Shown here: positions 11,864 through 22,654 of the stretch, piece by piece
How positions within the stretch are numbered: the first letter of the stretch is position 1
How the letters are laid out: each line of letters begins with the position of its first letter
NCBI RefSeq assembly: GCF_027580225.2
Contig: NC_073352.2
Location: 30,250,001 to 30,314,000, forward strand
Source of the DNA: Misgurnus anguillicaudatus
Lineage: Eukaryota > Chordata > Actinopteri > Cypriniformes > Cobitidae
DNA: 64,000 nucleotides
Reading direction: 5' to 3'
The notes under the pieces: model-generated
What the model was told of the DNA's origin: nothing
The model's database searches: none
What the model saw: only the letters and a program-made list of their open reading frames with translations
Made by a program: the position numbers and the translations under genes

Positions 11864-12325
11864 TCAAAAGCTTCCCATACCCACATGCAGAGGTGTACAT
11901 ACAAAAGTTTGGTATAATTTTCCAGGAAACCCTTTGAAATGACATAAAACACTATTGAAAGTGCTAAACATGGTTGTATGTGTTGTCAGTCCTCTAATAA
12001 ACACGAAAAATAACAGGCGCTTTTTGATGATTTTTTTTCTAAAGTCTGTATTTAAAAGTGTATAACTCTGGCCCTGGGTGCTCTTTTTGTATTCAATTAG
12101 GGCTAAAAATATTTGAAGTGTCCCCATAACCACATAAAGCGGAATAAATGCAATATCTTTATATAATTTTACAGAAAACCCTTTTGAAGTTACATAAAAA
12201 GCTGCTGTTTGTGACAAATGTTGTTATTTATGGTGTTTTTCATATGATGAAACACCAAATTTTCTTTTTTTATGTTGTAAACACTGTCTTTGAAAATGGA
12301 TAACTCTGGCTCTGGGTGCTCTAGC
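11864..12325. repeat. two tandem units of about 250 bp
   Basis: Unit 1 (about 11872-12095) and unit 2 (about 12122-12325) share the order CCCATA/CCCACAT, a TATAATTTT-CAG-AAACCCTTT-GAA block, and a closing ATAACTCTGGC-CTGGGTGCTCT block at 12061-12084 and 12300-12323. The open frame of 117 codons across them is low-complexity and probably not a gene. The tandem probably belongs to the same long element as 11400. Confidence 0.6.
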
Positions 12326-12867
12326 AGACTGCAGACAGTTCTGGTTGTTACCAGCAGCAGACAGTAAACACCCAAAAAAAGAGTGATCTCTTTAGCATGT
12401 CGATTTCAAACACATATAATAAATAGCAAGGGATTATTCATGCACGCAACCAAAGAAAATGCTGTGAATGGAGTCATTGTTTAGAGTAGGACCTAAGATA
12501 AAAGATGATGTAGCATTTGTGGCTATCTAACGATGTAGCATTATTGTTGAGCATGAGAGCTTTCATTTGATATAAGACTTGCCCGTGTTCAAATTTGAAA
12601 AATATGAAACATGTGAATATTAAATGATATAAAAAAATGTTGCGGGGAAGGTGAAATAATTTTTTTACAGTAAAATATATGTCAAAGTGATGCATATCTG
12701 CAGAAAGTAGAGATTCTATGCTTTCAAAACAGGCTCTGTTTTATTAGTTTTCCTTCTGAAATAACGCATTATGTGTAGTCTGTGATGTTTTGGTGATGAT
12801 CATTTTTAATTACTTATTTTTTAATAATAAGAAGCTCTTTATGACCTACATTAATTAAAAGTAGAAG

Positions 12868-13562
12868 TGCTTCACGATGCCACAGAAGAACCTTTTCTGT
12901 CTAAATGGTTCTTCACAGCACCTTTAACATCTAAAGCACCTTTCTGTTTCACAAAAGGTTCTTTAAGGTGAAAAAGGTTCTTTAGATCAGTGGTTTTCAA
13001 ACTGGGGGCCGGGGCCCCCAGGGGGGCCGCGAGATGGTGCCAGGGGGGCCCCAGTTTTATGACATTTTATGAAATAATTTAATTTATCATGAATTCTGTG
13101 TAATTAAACCTAAAAAAATAAGCTACTAACCAAAAGCACTAAAATTTTGATTAAAATGTTGAGTTTTAGAACAGTTTTTGTCAAAAATTTTCTTTGGGGG
13201 GCCGCGAAGGAATGCACCGTACACAAGGGGGGCCGCACGCTGAAAACGTTTGGGAAGCACTGCTTTAGATTATAAAGAAATGGTTCTCTAAACGTAGGTT
13301 CGGGAGGAGCCTAAACATTACGGCCTGTCAATCATCATTATGAGCGTATATAAGGTATCCCTTCTCTTCTCCATCTCCTCCTTCACGGCTCTCTTTCTTT
13401 CTCTGTGCAGGTCTATTGCAGGGGGCTTGAACTTGGGGCTTGAGCCCCGGCCTCAGGGCTTGCTACGAGAACAGCAAGCCAAGTTCGTTTGCCATTAATC
13501 ATTAAGATCTGAATGTGCATGGGAACCAAAAAAGGTTCTTCTATGGCATCGCTGTGAAGACC
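12868..13562. mobile_element. palindromic GGTTCTT MITE with two insertions
   Basis: The left end, CTTCACGATGCCACAGAAGA, and the right end, TCTTCTATGGCATCGCTGTG, are inverted copies of each other, and the arms carry repeated GGTTCTT/AAGAACC words. A hAT MITE (12988-13262) interrupts the left side. A further unrelated block at about 13295-13505 interrupts the right side; it has a TATATAAGG promoter-like word and a TTGAACTTGGGGCTTGAGCC motif and could be a solo LTR or other repeat. A relative of the outer MITE lies near 29540-29650. Confidence 0.7.
12988..13262. mobile_element. complete nonautonomous hAT element (275 bp)
   Basis: It is bounded by 8-bp target duplications CTTTAGAT (12980-12987 and 13263-13270). 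The start CAGTGGTTTTCAAACTGGGG is answered by ACGTTTGGGAAGCACTG at the end. The interior has G-rich GGGGGCC tracts. There is no transposase. Confidence 0.93.
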
Positions 13563-13564
13563 TT

Positions 13565-14330
13565 TCAGCATCTTTATTTTTATTTCCACTGTATTTGACT
13601 TCTACTGTATATTTTGATTATTTGCTTTGCTCCATCGTGTGCTACTACGAGGTTGACTATCTAGTAAAATGTTACGTGAGAGATCAAAGCCACAGGGTAA
13701 TGCGCTGCGACAACATTTTCTGTTTCTCTCCCGGCTGAGAGAATGCATGCACGCAAATTATACCCTGATGTTAGACAAAAGGTCAAATATGAGAACCCTC
13801 CGTCTAACCATCTCTCTTTGGTTTCCCGCACAGTCAGCAGGTAGAAAACACCAGCCGTAGCTCCACAGACATTTGGCTGCTGGGTCGAAAGGTCTGCAGG
13901 GAAAACAGAATATCGCACAGCTCTTGATTAAATGTGAACCCCATTTGGAAAGAGGTACCGAAGGTCATCGTTCATTCATCTCTGAAACAAGAGAATATTT
14001 TATCATCCGCTCCTGGGTGACTGAACTTAAAATATTCTTCTGCTGGTCCTTCAGACTTCCTTGAACGGAAAACCACTGATGTTATTGTGCTATAATCTTC
14101 TGGGTCTAAATGCTCGTTCTGCTGGACGTCAACACTGTTGATCGTGTTTTGTTGAAAGGATAGGAACTATAGCGAGATCACTTTAATAATACCATAAAAG
14201 GTCAGAGTTATGATTTAGGGGTAATGCATCGTATAGGTTGGTGACGCAAATTTAAATCCAGATGGCCATTTCAGCCTCAGTGATCATTTCCACTCTCTCT
14301 CATTTTATGCAAAATTTGATATTCGCTAAT
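13565..14330. other. unclassified noncoding stretch
   Basis: The short open frames on both strands (13661-14064) have no recognisable domain, no splice context and no similarity to one another; I regard them as chance. No repeat termini are obvious. Confidence 0.4.
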
Positions 14331-14539
14331 CCGATATTCTCCCAAACCGCGACAAACGGCAGTCTTCCTCTGCAGAATGCAATAAATCCGCTCAACAAAT
14401 CACAACAATGTAAACAACAATGACGGTGCTTTGAATACACACAGTTTCCTTATCTACTTTGTACTTTGTGACCAACAAACAAACAAAAACAAAATAATAC
14501 TTTTGATAGCATTGATAAACCTGTGGTGGTTTTCTGGGA

Positions 14540-15070
14540 AGAAATGTAAGCCATCAAAATCTTACGTGAGAGGCACTCGGGAGACGTAAAAATGCCGGCT
14601 GTTGCTTGTTCTCCCGACACCATCAAGCTTCTGTCATGCTAACACATCGACTCCAGGGGATCTTATGAAAAACTTTACATTATTTTACACGAAGTCAACG
14701 AAAATCAAGCAGGACCAAAACATTTTAAAGCTGATCGCTGTCAATAATGTTCAGTGACGACGTCCCAAAATGACAGCAGCAATGACAGTGTTCTCAATAT
14801 GACAAAGTAAGTGTTTTGATTAATGCCATTAATGTTCTTTTATTAATCAGTGTATCCCACTAGTCAACTAAATGAATATAACATGGCAAAGATGAATGCA
14901 CATTTATATATTGATTTAATGGATTTATAGCATTTTGAATAAAATCTTGTCATGGATTAATTGCATTTTGCAGAAAAAATAATCAGTTTTTATAATAAAT
15001 CTTTGAAAATCAAATCATCGATTTGAATTTTTCATGTTATTATGTAACAGAAAATAATTGTGATTTTCAT
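14540..15070 (+). repeat. partial copy of the GAGTTTGGTT element
   Basis: From CTTACGTGAGAGGCACTCGG through the GCCGGCTGTTGCTTGTT block, a CATCAAGCTTCTGTCATGC block and the ATGACAAAGTAAGTGTTTTG block, it runs parallel to 54840-55330. The outer TIRs visible there are missing here. Confidence 0.75.
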
Positions 15071-15139
15071 CTTGTCAATTTTTTTTTTGGAATAGAAAAC
15101 ACATTTTTACCCAAATTAGTCCAAATGTATGGACTACTA

Positions 15140-15412
15140 CACTCTTAAAATAAATGTGTTAAATTAACACATCTTGTGTCTAGTTAAGGACAACACATCT
15201 AGTGTGTTGTCCTTAACTTAACACATCTCTGTGTTATTTTTGGAATAACACACTTTGTGTTGTTTTAACACATCTTGTGTTGTCCATTTCATTTATTTAA
15301 GCTCACAATCTACACAAAATGACACACAATGTGTTAAAATAACACATAATGTGTTAAATAGTTTAACCAAAACAATGTGTTAAAATTAACACATCCTTTC
15401 TTAGATTGTAAG
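15140..15412. repeat. TTAACACA repeat
   Basis: Multiple alternating TGTGTTAA and TTAACACA words fold into several short palindromes, and the edge reads ACACTCTTAAAATAAATG. This belongs to the group of short cyprinid MITEs starting ACTCTTAAA/ACACTCTAAA. Confidence 0.65.
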
Positions 15413-16397
15413 TATAGACAGTATTAATTGTGATGTTTGCCTTAGTGAAGACGGACTGAGTATAAAAAAATATCGGGTCAAGAAACATACACTTTTGCAT
15501 CAGCCGACCAATGAACTGTTTAAATGAAGTGTCTCTCACAGGTCCTGTAACACACAAAGAGCAACCAGCTACAGTAGAGGCATCTCTGGACCACTGGACA
15601 TTAAATATTTATCTAAATTGGTCCCATAAGACTCACAAACATATTGAAAGCATCTCTGTTGAAATGTCACAGACTCCCAAATGTCATCCACATGATCAAA
15701 GACAATGGCTTTGTTTTTAATGTGCTTTAATTGGGAGATGAAAGATTGCTGGTTTTCTTTAGCTATCAGGCACAAGCCAAACTGTTGACAGATAGTAATA
15801 TCTGGCACAGAGTAAAGAGAAAGCGTAATGACATACTGTGTAGTGTGTAAGGACAGTGAAAGAAAAAAAATCATTTTGATTAGTGTCAGTACTTTAGCTA
15901 GTTTATTTAGATTTTTATGTTTAAAGTGTAAATACAATCAGCCTGCACTTAGTGCACTTAGTTACATTACAGAGTTAGGGTTCTAAAGACAGATTAACCC
16001 ACGATTAGTCTAAAATGTAATACAGTACTAGTGTAGTTTGCCTATCTCTAGTATCGAAATGTTTCTGCCCAAAGGCAGAGAGAAAACTAAAACATCATTA
16101 AATATACAAGGGTTTTCTTCCATTGGCAGAACATTACTGTGTTTAAAACTAATGTAGTAACACGATGCGTATGTGATTGAAGCCCAGCGGCGATCATAAC
16201 GCAATTAATATTCACAGAAGACGATAGAGGAGAGACATTATAAAAGTTATGAATCTTTGTCATAAGCGACGCTTCTAATGCTAATGCTAATTTCGAAATC
16301 CTCTGCTGTTACCAGCCGCAATTACCATAATAACACCATCACAATAAATCACGCTTACATCTTTGGAGGAAGGTCAGCTCAGTGGTGAAACCCTTTA

Positions 16398-16705
16398 AGC
16401 TGAGTGCACACCGTCAGTGACTTTGTCGCTATGTGTCACCCGTCTCTTTCAATTAGGTCATTAGGAGGCGTTCCTAATTTTGGTTGTTTATAAACAAATA
16501 TGTAACCATCCACCGCAATAACTAACAACAGACGTGAGGTGAACTCCACTGCAGTCACTCATCATTTAATAAAGGTAAACTTTTCTAAACTTTGACAACT
16601 GCTGGACACACCCACTTCCTGTCAACCACATTTACTTTGTCGGTGTCGCTGCGTCCCAAACGCCTACTCCCATACTATAAAGGAGGCGAAAAGCAGTATG
16701 TAAGG
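16398..16705 (+). repeat. GTGCACACCG element end
   Basis: TAAGCTGAGTGCACACCGTC...TCTCTTTCAATTAGGTCATT...AGGAGGCGTTCCTAATT is shared with 22655-22725, where the interior is broken by another MITE. The right border is unclear. Confidence 0.55.
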
Positions 16706-17646
16706 GTGTAAATCGGACAGTTCATTACGATGCAATACAATATCGTTTTTTTGCCGATACATCGACCTCTTTTTATATACAATTATGATCAATTGCAAAT
16801 TTGTTGATATTTTTATATTACGTGCCTAGTTAAGCAGTTACATTTTTACTAGTGCTGGGCAAAGATTAATCGCGATCAATCGCATACAAAATTAAGTGAT
16901 TATTGGTATAATATATGAGTGTGTGCTGTGTCTAATTATTATGTATAAATATATACACACACATTCATGTATGTATTTAAGAAAATTTACATGTTTATAT
17001 ATATTTATTTATATTTTTATATAATCTATATTAAATATAAATTTTAAAAAATGATATATAAATAAAAGAATTCTGAAATGAATATATGAATGTTTGTGTG
17101 GTTAAATATACATAATAATTAGACACAGTACACGCACATATATTATGCAAAAAATCACTTTTATTTTGTATGCGATTAATCGCAATTAATCTTTGCCCAG
17201 CACTAATTTTTACTTACAAATGCAACCAAAATATCTGTGAATCTCTGTCCCAATTGGAACATTTACAAACTAACAAAAATACACTTTTCTTTAAATAAAG
17301 AAAAATGAATAATGAGGGGCAAAATGTCACATAAAATCAAGCTTATGATTGCAACGCTCAAAGTCTTTCAGTATTTTGTGCCAAAATGTGCAAAAGTGAC
17401 AATCACTGAGATAGTTTTAGGAAAAAAAACTATTAAATTGAAAAAAAAAATCATCTCATTCACTTTTAACAGATAAAAAATGCTACTTTGGGGAAAATGC
17501 GTAGATGGACTATACATCAAGAATATTAAGATAGTTTCAAAATAAAGGTACCTCAATTTGTTTTTTTATGTGTGGCATCGATGCATCGGATTGTTAGAAA
17601 TAAAATCAATGTATCGCTTCATATCGATGTATTTTTACACCTCTAA
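16705..17646. mobile_element. GGTGTAAA...TTTACACC element carrying a hAT MITE
   Basis: The left edge AAGGGTGTAAATCGGAC and the right edge GATGTATTTTTACACCTCTA form terminal inverted repeats with ATCGAT-rich arms. An inner hAT MITE (16850-17205) sits between the arms. No transposase is encoded. Confidence 0.7.
16850..17205. mobile_element. complete palindromic hAT MITE (356 bp)
   Basis: The target duplications ATTTTTAC (16842-16849 and 17206-17213) are identical. The ends, TAGTGCTGGGCAAAGATTAA and TTAATCTTTGCCCAGCACTA, are perfect inverted repeats, continuing with the GCGATTAAT/ATTGCG theme. The centre is AT-rich. Confidence 0.95.
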
Positions 17647-17984
17647 TGAGTAGTACAGTATGAGTATAGCAGTATTGCTTACGAAAAGATCCTGCAGCGT
17701 TTATTCGATGGACACATTATTATGCCATGAGCTTCCGGAAAAGAGGGGTTATCCAACGAAGATAAAAAAGCCTTGTTTTATAAAAAAATGTCCAAAAGCA
17801 GTTTAATATGCAAATACAAATATGCTTATTTAAGGGCATTCCAGTTAACGGCTATCATTTTGTTATGATGACGTCACATTGTAAAAAAAATGCATCCTGA
17901 AGTAAAAACAACTTGGTTTAGTTAGTTAATTCAACCTACTATTTTACATATTTACCTGCAAGAAGTTGACATAACTTTTTAATA

Positions 17985-18066
17985 GTGATGCTCAATGCCG
18001 ATCTTCATTAAAAATACATGGCCGATCACTATTCTGAATCGGACAGCCGATCTTATTCACAGCTAT
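17985..18066 (+). repeat. left part of a TAGTGATGCTC hAT-like repeat, split by the 4.35 kb insertion
   Basis: The ACATGGCCGATCACTATTCT...GCCGATCTTATTCACAGC sequence is the same as 24918-24975 and continues after the insertion at 22421 (TTCATGTACTACGGCTTTTA). The undisturbed copy at 24916-25330 ends in CGGCCGATCGATCGG followed by AGCATCCCTAG. Confidence 0.75.
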
Positions 18067-18596
18067 TTCATGTACATGGCCGTAGCTACCATTGAGGACA
18101 CCGAGGTCATGTCCTCGGTAGTTTTTCTTGAAGTTTCGTTTCATTTTGATGTGAAAATAGCAGACAAAACAATTATCCTTGCATCTACGGACCATCACTA
18201 GCAGTGATGGAAATAACGGCGTTATAAATAAACGTCGTTACTAACGGTGCTATTTTTTCAGTAACGAGTAATCAAATACATTTCCGCTGTTACTGATATT
18301 AAAATGTTGCGCGTTAATCTCACTGAAGCGAGTAGACTATCAGACAGGCAATGTTTTTCTCTTCAACTGATGATGATTGTGATTGGCCTGTGTATGTTAG
18401 AGGGGGTGGGACAACCACATAACCAATGATGATTGGCTGAATTTTCATTGTTAGCCAACCAGAAGCAGGCTTAGTTCATAGACTGTATAAACATGCACAG
18501 TCCGAGCAGTGCCGTGTTGCCAACTTGATGATGACTTTGTCTCTAGATTTAGCAATTTTTAAACCTCTTTAGCGACTTAAAAAAAGCGAAAAAGGA

Positions 18597-18705
18597 CAAA
18601 TCTAGCGATCTTTTCGAGACACCCCTCGCTGCAGCCTGCAGCGCAATGACGTAGTGGATTAATCCAATACGTAGTGGATGTTCAAACACGCATGCGCAGT
18701 GAATA
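18597..18705 (+). repeat. inverted repeat arm, partner 21530-21628
   Basis: The block TCGCTGCAGCCTGCAGCGCA...GTAGTGGATTAATCC...GGATGTTCAAACACGCATGC matches 21530-21628 in reverse complement with few changes. The arms enclose about 2.8 kb. Confidence 0.8.
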
Positions 18706-18725
18706 TAATGTTACGCGCATGCGCG
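18680..18725 (+). promoter_or_regulatory. NRF1-like GCGCATGCGC words
   Basis: ACGCATGCGCAGTG and ACGCGCATGCGCGGTG lie about 20 bp apart and match the palindromic NRF1 consensus. Inverted CCAAT words (GATTGGC) lie upstream near 18380 and 18433. A 5'-splice-like AAAG|GTAGGT follows at about 18822-18827. This could be a TATA-less promoter and first exon of the inserted element. It is inference from motifs only. Confidence 0.35.
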
Positions 18726-19277
18726 GTGCTGTGTTGTTGTTGATGAACAATCGCACGTGCTTTGGTATTTCAAGAAGAATCTGCCGAAAAACGAAGGATT
18801 ATTTAACAACAGTGATTGTATAAAGGTAGGTAATTAATCTTTATTTACTGATTTGTTGTTTCAACATGTATAGTCTTGTGTACCGTTAGTGTTATGTGTC
18901 CGAAGCGGTATAAAGGTGACTTAATATGCTAACAGCGATTCTCATTTTAATCATAACGTTAACGTAACGTTACTTCAGAACATAATGCCACGCGTGGACA
19001 GACTGCAGGTCTAATGTAAAACTAACCTGATTTTGCTAGGCTAACTAATGCTTTTTTTTAGGCTAACTAATGCTATTGCATTGTTCTAGATGAATGTTTT
19101 TTTAAAGGACAGTTGCCCAGTAATAGGTGCACATACTGTAACCAGTGTCACTTAATCTTAAATTAATACATCTGGATTGGATTTTTTTTATAAAAGAGAC
19201 TTAGTACTTGTATGTTAACAATCCTTTGCATTTTTATTTGAAAAGTTCAACTTAATGAGATTTGACTGTTTTCTTGT

Positions 19278-19422
19278 AGATTTGACTGGATTTGGCAAGA
19301 TGCCCTTGCTCATTAAAGAAGATGGAGATGTGGCTTTTATCAGACTGTTGACATGCCAGCTTTTTCACTATGCTGTTAGTAAAGCATCTTTCAGAGAAAA
19401 GGCTCCTGTAGTCTGGCTTGAC
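19278..19422 (+). CDS. possible exon of unknown element-borne gene
   Basis: A 145-bp open segment is bounded by an acceptor-like TTTTCTTGTAG and a donor-like ACA|GTAAGT. Its first ATG follows GGCAAG, and it reads MPLLIKEDGDVAFIRLLTCQ, then FHYAVSKASFREKAPVVWLD. I do not recognise the family. It lies inside the 4.35 kb hAT-like insertion, about 450 bp after the motif-rich putative first exon. Open frame beyond the donor runs into a GT microsatellite, so the longer 164-codon frame is an artefact. It may be a captured or element-encoded exon, or chance. Confidence 0.3.
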
Positions 19423-19553
19423 AGTAAGTTATTTAATTTAAAAAAAAATTCCATAGCTCAATTAGAGCATTACATTATTAGCAAATATCATCAGGTAACA
19501 CACATACTAATTAAAGCATGTCACTGTAAGTCACTTTGGATAAAAGCATCTGC

Positions 19554-19558
<5 letters not shown>

Positions 19559-19645
<87 letters not shown>
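19559..19645 (+). repeat. GT microsatellite, 87 bp
   Basis: Uninterrupted GT dinucleotides directly after a retroposon-tail fragment (AAGTCACTTTGGATAAAAGC). Confidence 0.97.
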
Positions 19646-19647
<2 letters not shown>

Positions 19648-20040
19648 TATAGTAACAGTGTTTTTATTCTAAATTCATATAAAGTATCCCTAGATTTAGA
19701 CTATACATTTAAGTTAATTTTTAATATTTACTTCTCTTTGTTAAAATAGGTGTTGTCAACTGGAACACATTCTCCGGGGTGTAGAGATTTATTTACAGAC
19801 TGTCCACCAGGTCGAGTTGGAGGAAGGGTGTCCCAGGGATGAATTGTTCATCTATTCTGCATCAGTAAAGCAGTGGTGGCGTGGCACTGACTTTAAACTA
19901 TTTAAGATCAAACTGTGACAAAAGCTTTACCTGTGCTGACTGCAGTCAGTTATATGTGACCCTGCCTGTGAAAAAACAGTATAAGTCTTGAAATGTAATT
20001 ATGATATAATGAGCATCAAAGTGTTATTTTCATTACTTTC

Positions 20041-20370
20041 ACATTGATTTTGACATTTGACATGATTTTACTCAGTCAACCCCACACACCCAGCCAACTT
20101 TTTCTTTGAACTTTTGCCCTTTGGCCGGCGCTACAAAGCACTGAACACTATAAACAACAGTTTGTTCCTCAGGTTATATACCTAAACAATTAAAGCACCC
20201 ATAACTTCCACACCTGTCATAACTGTATATTGTTTATAATCACCACATACTGTACATCTGAAACTACCATTCTTAACTATGCTACTGTAAATATCACCTA
20301 TTATCTATCTGTACAACAACAGCATCTGCACATCCACACAGGCATCACTACACACAATTGTAAAAAAGGA

Positions 20371-20450
<80 letters not shown>

Positions 20451-20630
20451 TTATATATACTTACTGTACCATGCTGCTTATTTAAATTATTTTTGTTTTT
20501 ATATTACTAGTGTGTTATTGTCTTTAATTTAACTTAGTCATTCTATTTATGTCCGTAACATGTCACCAAGACAAATTCCTTGTATGTGACAAAAACATAC
20601 TTGGCAATAAAGCTGATTCTGATTCAATAT
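20041..20630 (+). mobile_element. non-LTR retrotransposon (LINE) 3' end, interrupted by AT repeat
   Basis: The reading frame at 20091-20180 gives a LLPFGRRYKALNTINNS-like stretch, the usual C-terminus of fish L2/Rex-type LINE ORF2. The end GCAATAAAGCTGATTCTGAT at 20605-20625 is the typical 3' tail of these LINEs. Between them an AT microsatellite (20372-20449) has expanded. Only the last few hundred bases of the element are present, so it is 5'-truncated and dead. Confidence 0.7.
20372..20449. repeat. AT microsatellite, 78 bp
   Basis: Uninterrupted AT dinucleotides inside the LINE 3' fragment. The open frame crossing it (polytyrosine/isoleucine) is an artefact. Confidence 0.97.
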
Positions 20631-21087
20631 TAAAGATATCAATGTTTTTTTACAGAATGTTGTTTACATTATGTAGAATGAGTTAATGTAGAAAACAGTA
20701 AATCACAGAAAGATGACTAGCTGAGTTTTCACTAAGTTCATGTTTAGGCCTAATGTTTATTGTTAAAATGTTTTAATATTTGCAGTCACTGATCATCAGT
20801 GAATTGAATAAGCTGTGGGGTAAAAGTTAAATAAACAAACAACTTAAATAAATGACAAGTTATTTTTGTTTCCATTTAACAGTAACTTGAATAGATATAT
20901 ATATATAATAGAATATTTTTTAAATAACTCCAATACAACACTCAAATAAATGATTGATTAAAATGTTACATGTATCATTGCTAATATACCTTATCTTGTT
21001 GTTTAAAGATGATTGTTTAATACATCTTAACATTACCACATGTTAAGATAATACATTACACAATGCTAAAAATTTAAATGAGTATAC

Positions 21088-21325
21088 AGTCCCTTACGAA
21101 AATTAACCATGGTTTTATTGTGGTAAAAGTGTAGTAACCATAGTTTTTGGTGTGATTATCAGCAAAACCATGGTTTTACTACACTAACCATTGTTTAACT
21201 ATTGTTTTTGAAAACCATGGTTATCAAAACTATTGTTATTTTGTGGTTACCATGGTTTTACTACAGTACCATGTTTTTTTTGGTTTTAACTGTAGTAAAA
21301 CCATAGTTAATTTTCGTAAGGGGTA
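21088..21325. mobile_element. palindromic MITE with ACCATGGT words
   Basis: The left end CCCTTACGAAAATTAACCAT and the right end TAGTTAATTTTCGTAAGGGG are inverted repeats, and the interior is built of ACCATGGTTTTA-like palindromes. It is complete at about 238 bp and nested in the 4.35 kb insertion. Confidence 0.85.
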
Positions 21326-21914
21326 ACTTTACCCTACTCATTCAATACGATCAGCTTTTATGGATAAATTATGTGAAAATAACTGCACTGAACACGCGAA
21401 AACATGGTATTATTTTGCACGTGGGTATCCACGTAAACTTATAACTAAGCTAGGACAACAGCACGTTTATCGGCATTTGACGGCAAGCGTGTTAATGTTT
21501 GTGTTTAAATACACAACCGAGCACTGGATTTGGATTTATATTCACTGCGCATGCGTGTTTGAACATCCACTACGTACTGGATTAATCCACCACGTCATCG
21601 CGCTGCAAGCTGCAGCGAGGACTTCTTGATCTTTTCTGGCGTGGTTGGATACAGACGCGAGAGCATGTATCATTCTCTCCACTCAACGAGCAGGGTGCTG
21701 CTGCTAAACACTCACAGGCAGCCCGGTCCACACATGCAGTCTGCCCGAGTCGCAGACACCCGCAAGTACAAAGCACAAAGTATGATAAGCACTGCTTTTA
21801 TACCAGAATAGTATGCAAGAAAGGCAAGAATGTTTATGCAAGAATGTTTTTTTTAATGGTTATGCAGCAAATAGCCTACAACATGGGATGCAATACAGCT
21901 ACCAATTAGATTCA

Positions 21915-22140
21915 AACCTACACTACTGTTCAAAAGTTTAAGGTCACTTGACTAAATGTGAACTATGATCTTAAAAATCATTTAATCTGAAGGCGCATGG
22001 TTAAATGCTTGAAATTACTTTTGTAGACAAAAAATATACCTGTGCCAAACTGACTAGTAATTTTTGTTAATAATTTTTAGAAAACAAAAAATGTATTTTT
22101 GAAATAGATGACTTACACTGAATATTGAAGAAAAATCAGC
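21915..22140 (+). repeat. ACTGTTCAAAAGTTT repeat; relative at 52585-52790
   Basis: CACTACTGTTCAAAAGTTTA...GTCACTTGACTAAATGTG...AATTACTTTTGTAGACAAAA has a degenerate direct relative at 52585-52790 (ATTTAAAAGTTTTGAAACAC...TTACTTTTGTGGACAAAAAT). This is a DNA-transposon-like dispersed repeat. Confidence 0.6.
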
Positions 22141-22654
22141 CAATAAGAGCCCATATTATATATAAACTCCTTCTATACTTTTAAAAATTCATCCTAAATT
22201 GAACATTTAAGAAGCTTCTTGAAAAATGACATAGTTTTGCAGTTTATTTTGGATGCTTTTAGTCACCAACAAAATTCTCACAGACACAGTTACATTTGTG
22301 CTATGTCGTAGTTTGGACATGTTTATTATTATTTTTCTGTAATATGGAAAAAATATAAATAATTAAAAAAAAAATTTAGGGGTTGTCCTCGGTATTTGAA
22401 AAATCCTGGCTACGGCCTTGTTCATGTACTACGGCTTTTAATCAGTAAGTTTAATCAGTACTTTTTAAAACAACTTTAAACTTATAAAAACAAGTTAAAA
22501 TTGTTTAACTTAATATTTTAAGCTAAAGTAACATAAAATATATGTTGATTTAACAAAATACTGCATTTTTTTACAGTGCACGTGATGAACATTCATTCAT
22601 ACTATCCATTATCCACTTTAACAGTCGATGAGTAGAAACATCTAATTCTGACCA

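Larger units (their letters stand above)
18075..22420. mobile_element. 4.35 kb hAT-type insertion (composite interior)
   Basis: The termini are inverted repeats, CATGGCCGTAGCTACC on the left and CCTGGCTACGGCCTTG on the right. The flanking 8-bp duplications TTCATGTA (18067-18074 and 22421-22428) are identical, and the uninterrupted target is preserved in the relative at 24916. This supports a single insertion event of a hAT-like element. No hAT transposase is evident inside. The interior is itself composite: CCAAT and GCGCATGCGC promoter-like words, a spliced-looking exon, microsatellites, a LINE 3' end and a palindromic MITE. Confidence 0.85.

Noticed and set aside
13661..13918. 85-codon minus-strand frame opposed by a 63-codon plus-strand frame
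   Set aside because: There are no splice sites, no similarity to known proteins that I recognise, and open frames in both directions, as expected by chance in GC-balanced DNA.
15569..15937. 122-codon open frame on the minus strand
   Set aside because: It has no recognisable domain or splice context and is AT-rich; it probably occurs by chance.
18187..18211. Palindrome CCATCACTAGCAGTGATGG as the junction of two elements
   Set aside because: The right half does resemble a known style of element start, but I found no matching far end, so an element boundary cannot be supported.
19255..19749. 164-codon open frame including a long Cys-Val run
   Set aside because: The Cys-Val run is a GT microsatellite. 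Only the segment between splice-like sites (19278-19422) is worth considering.
20230..20532. 100-codon open frame rich in Tyr-Ile
   Set aside because: It is created by the AT microsatellite inside a LINE 3' end.
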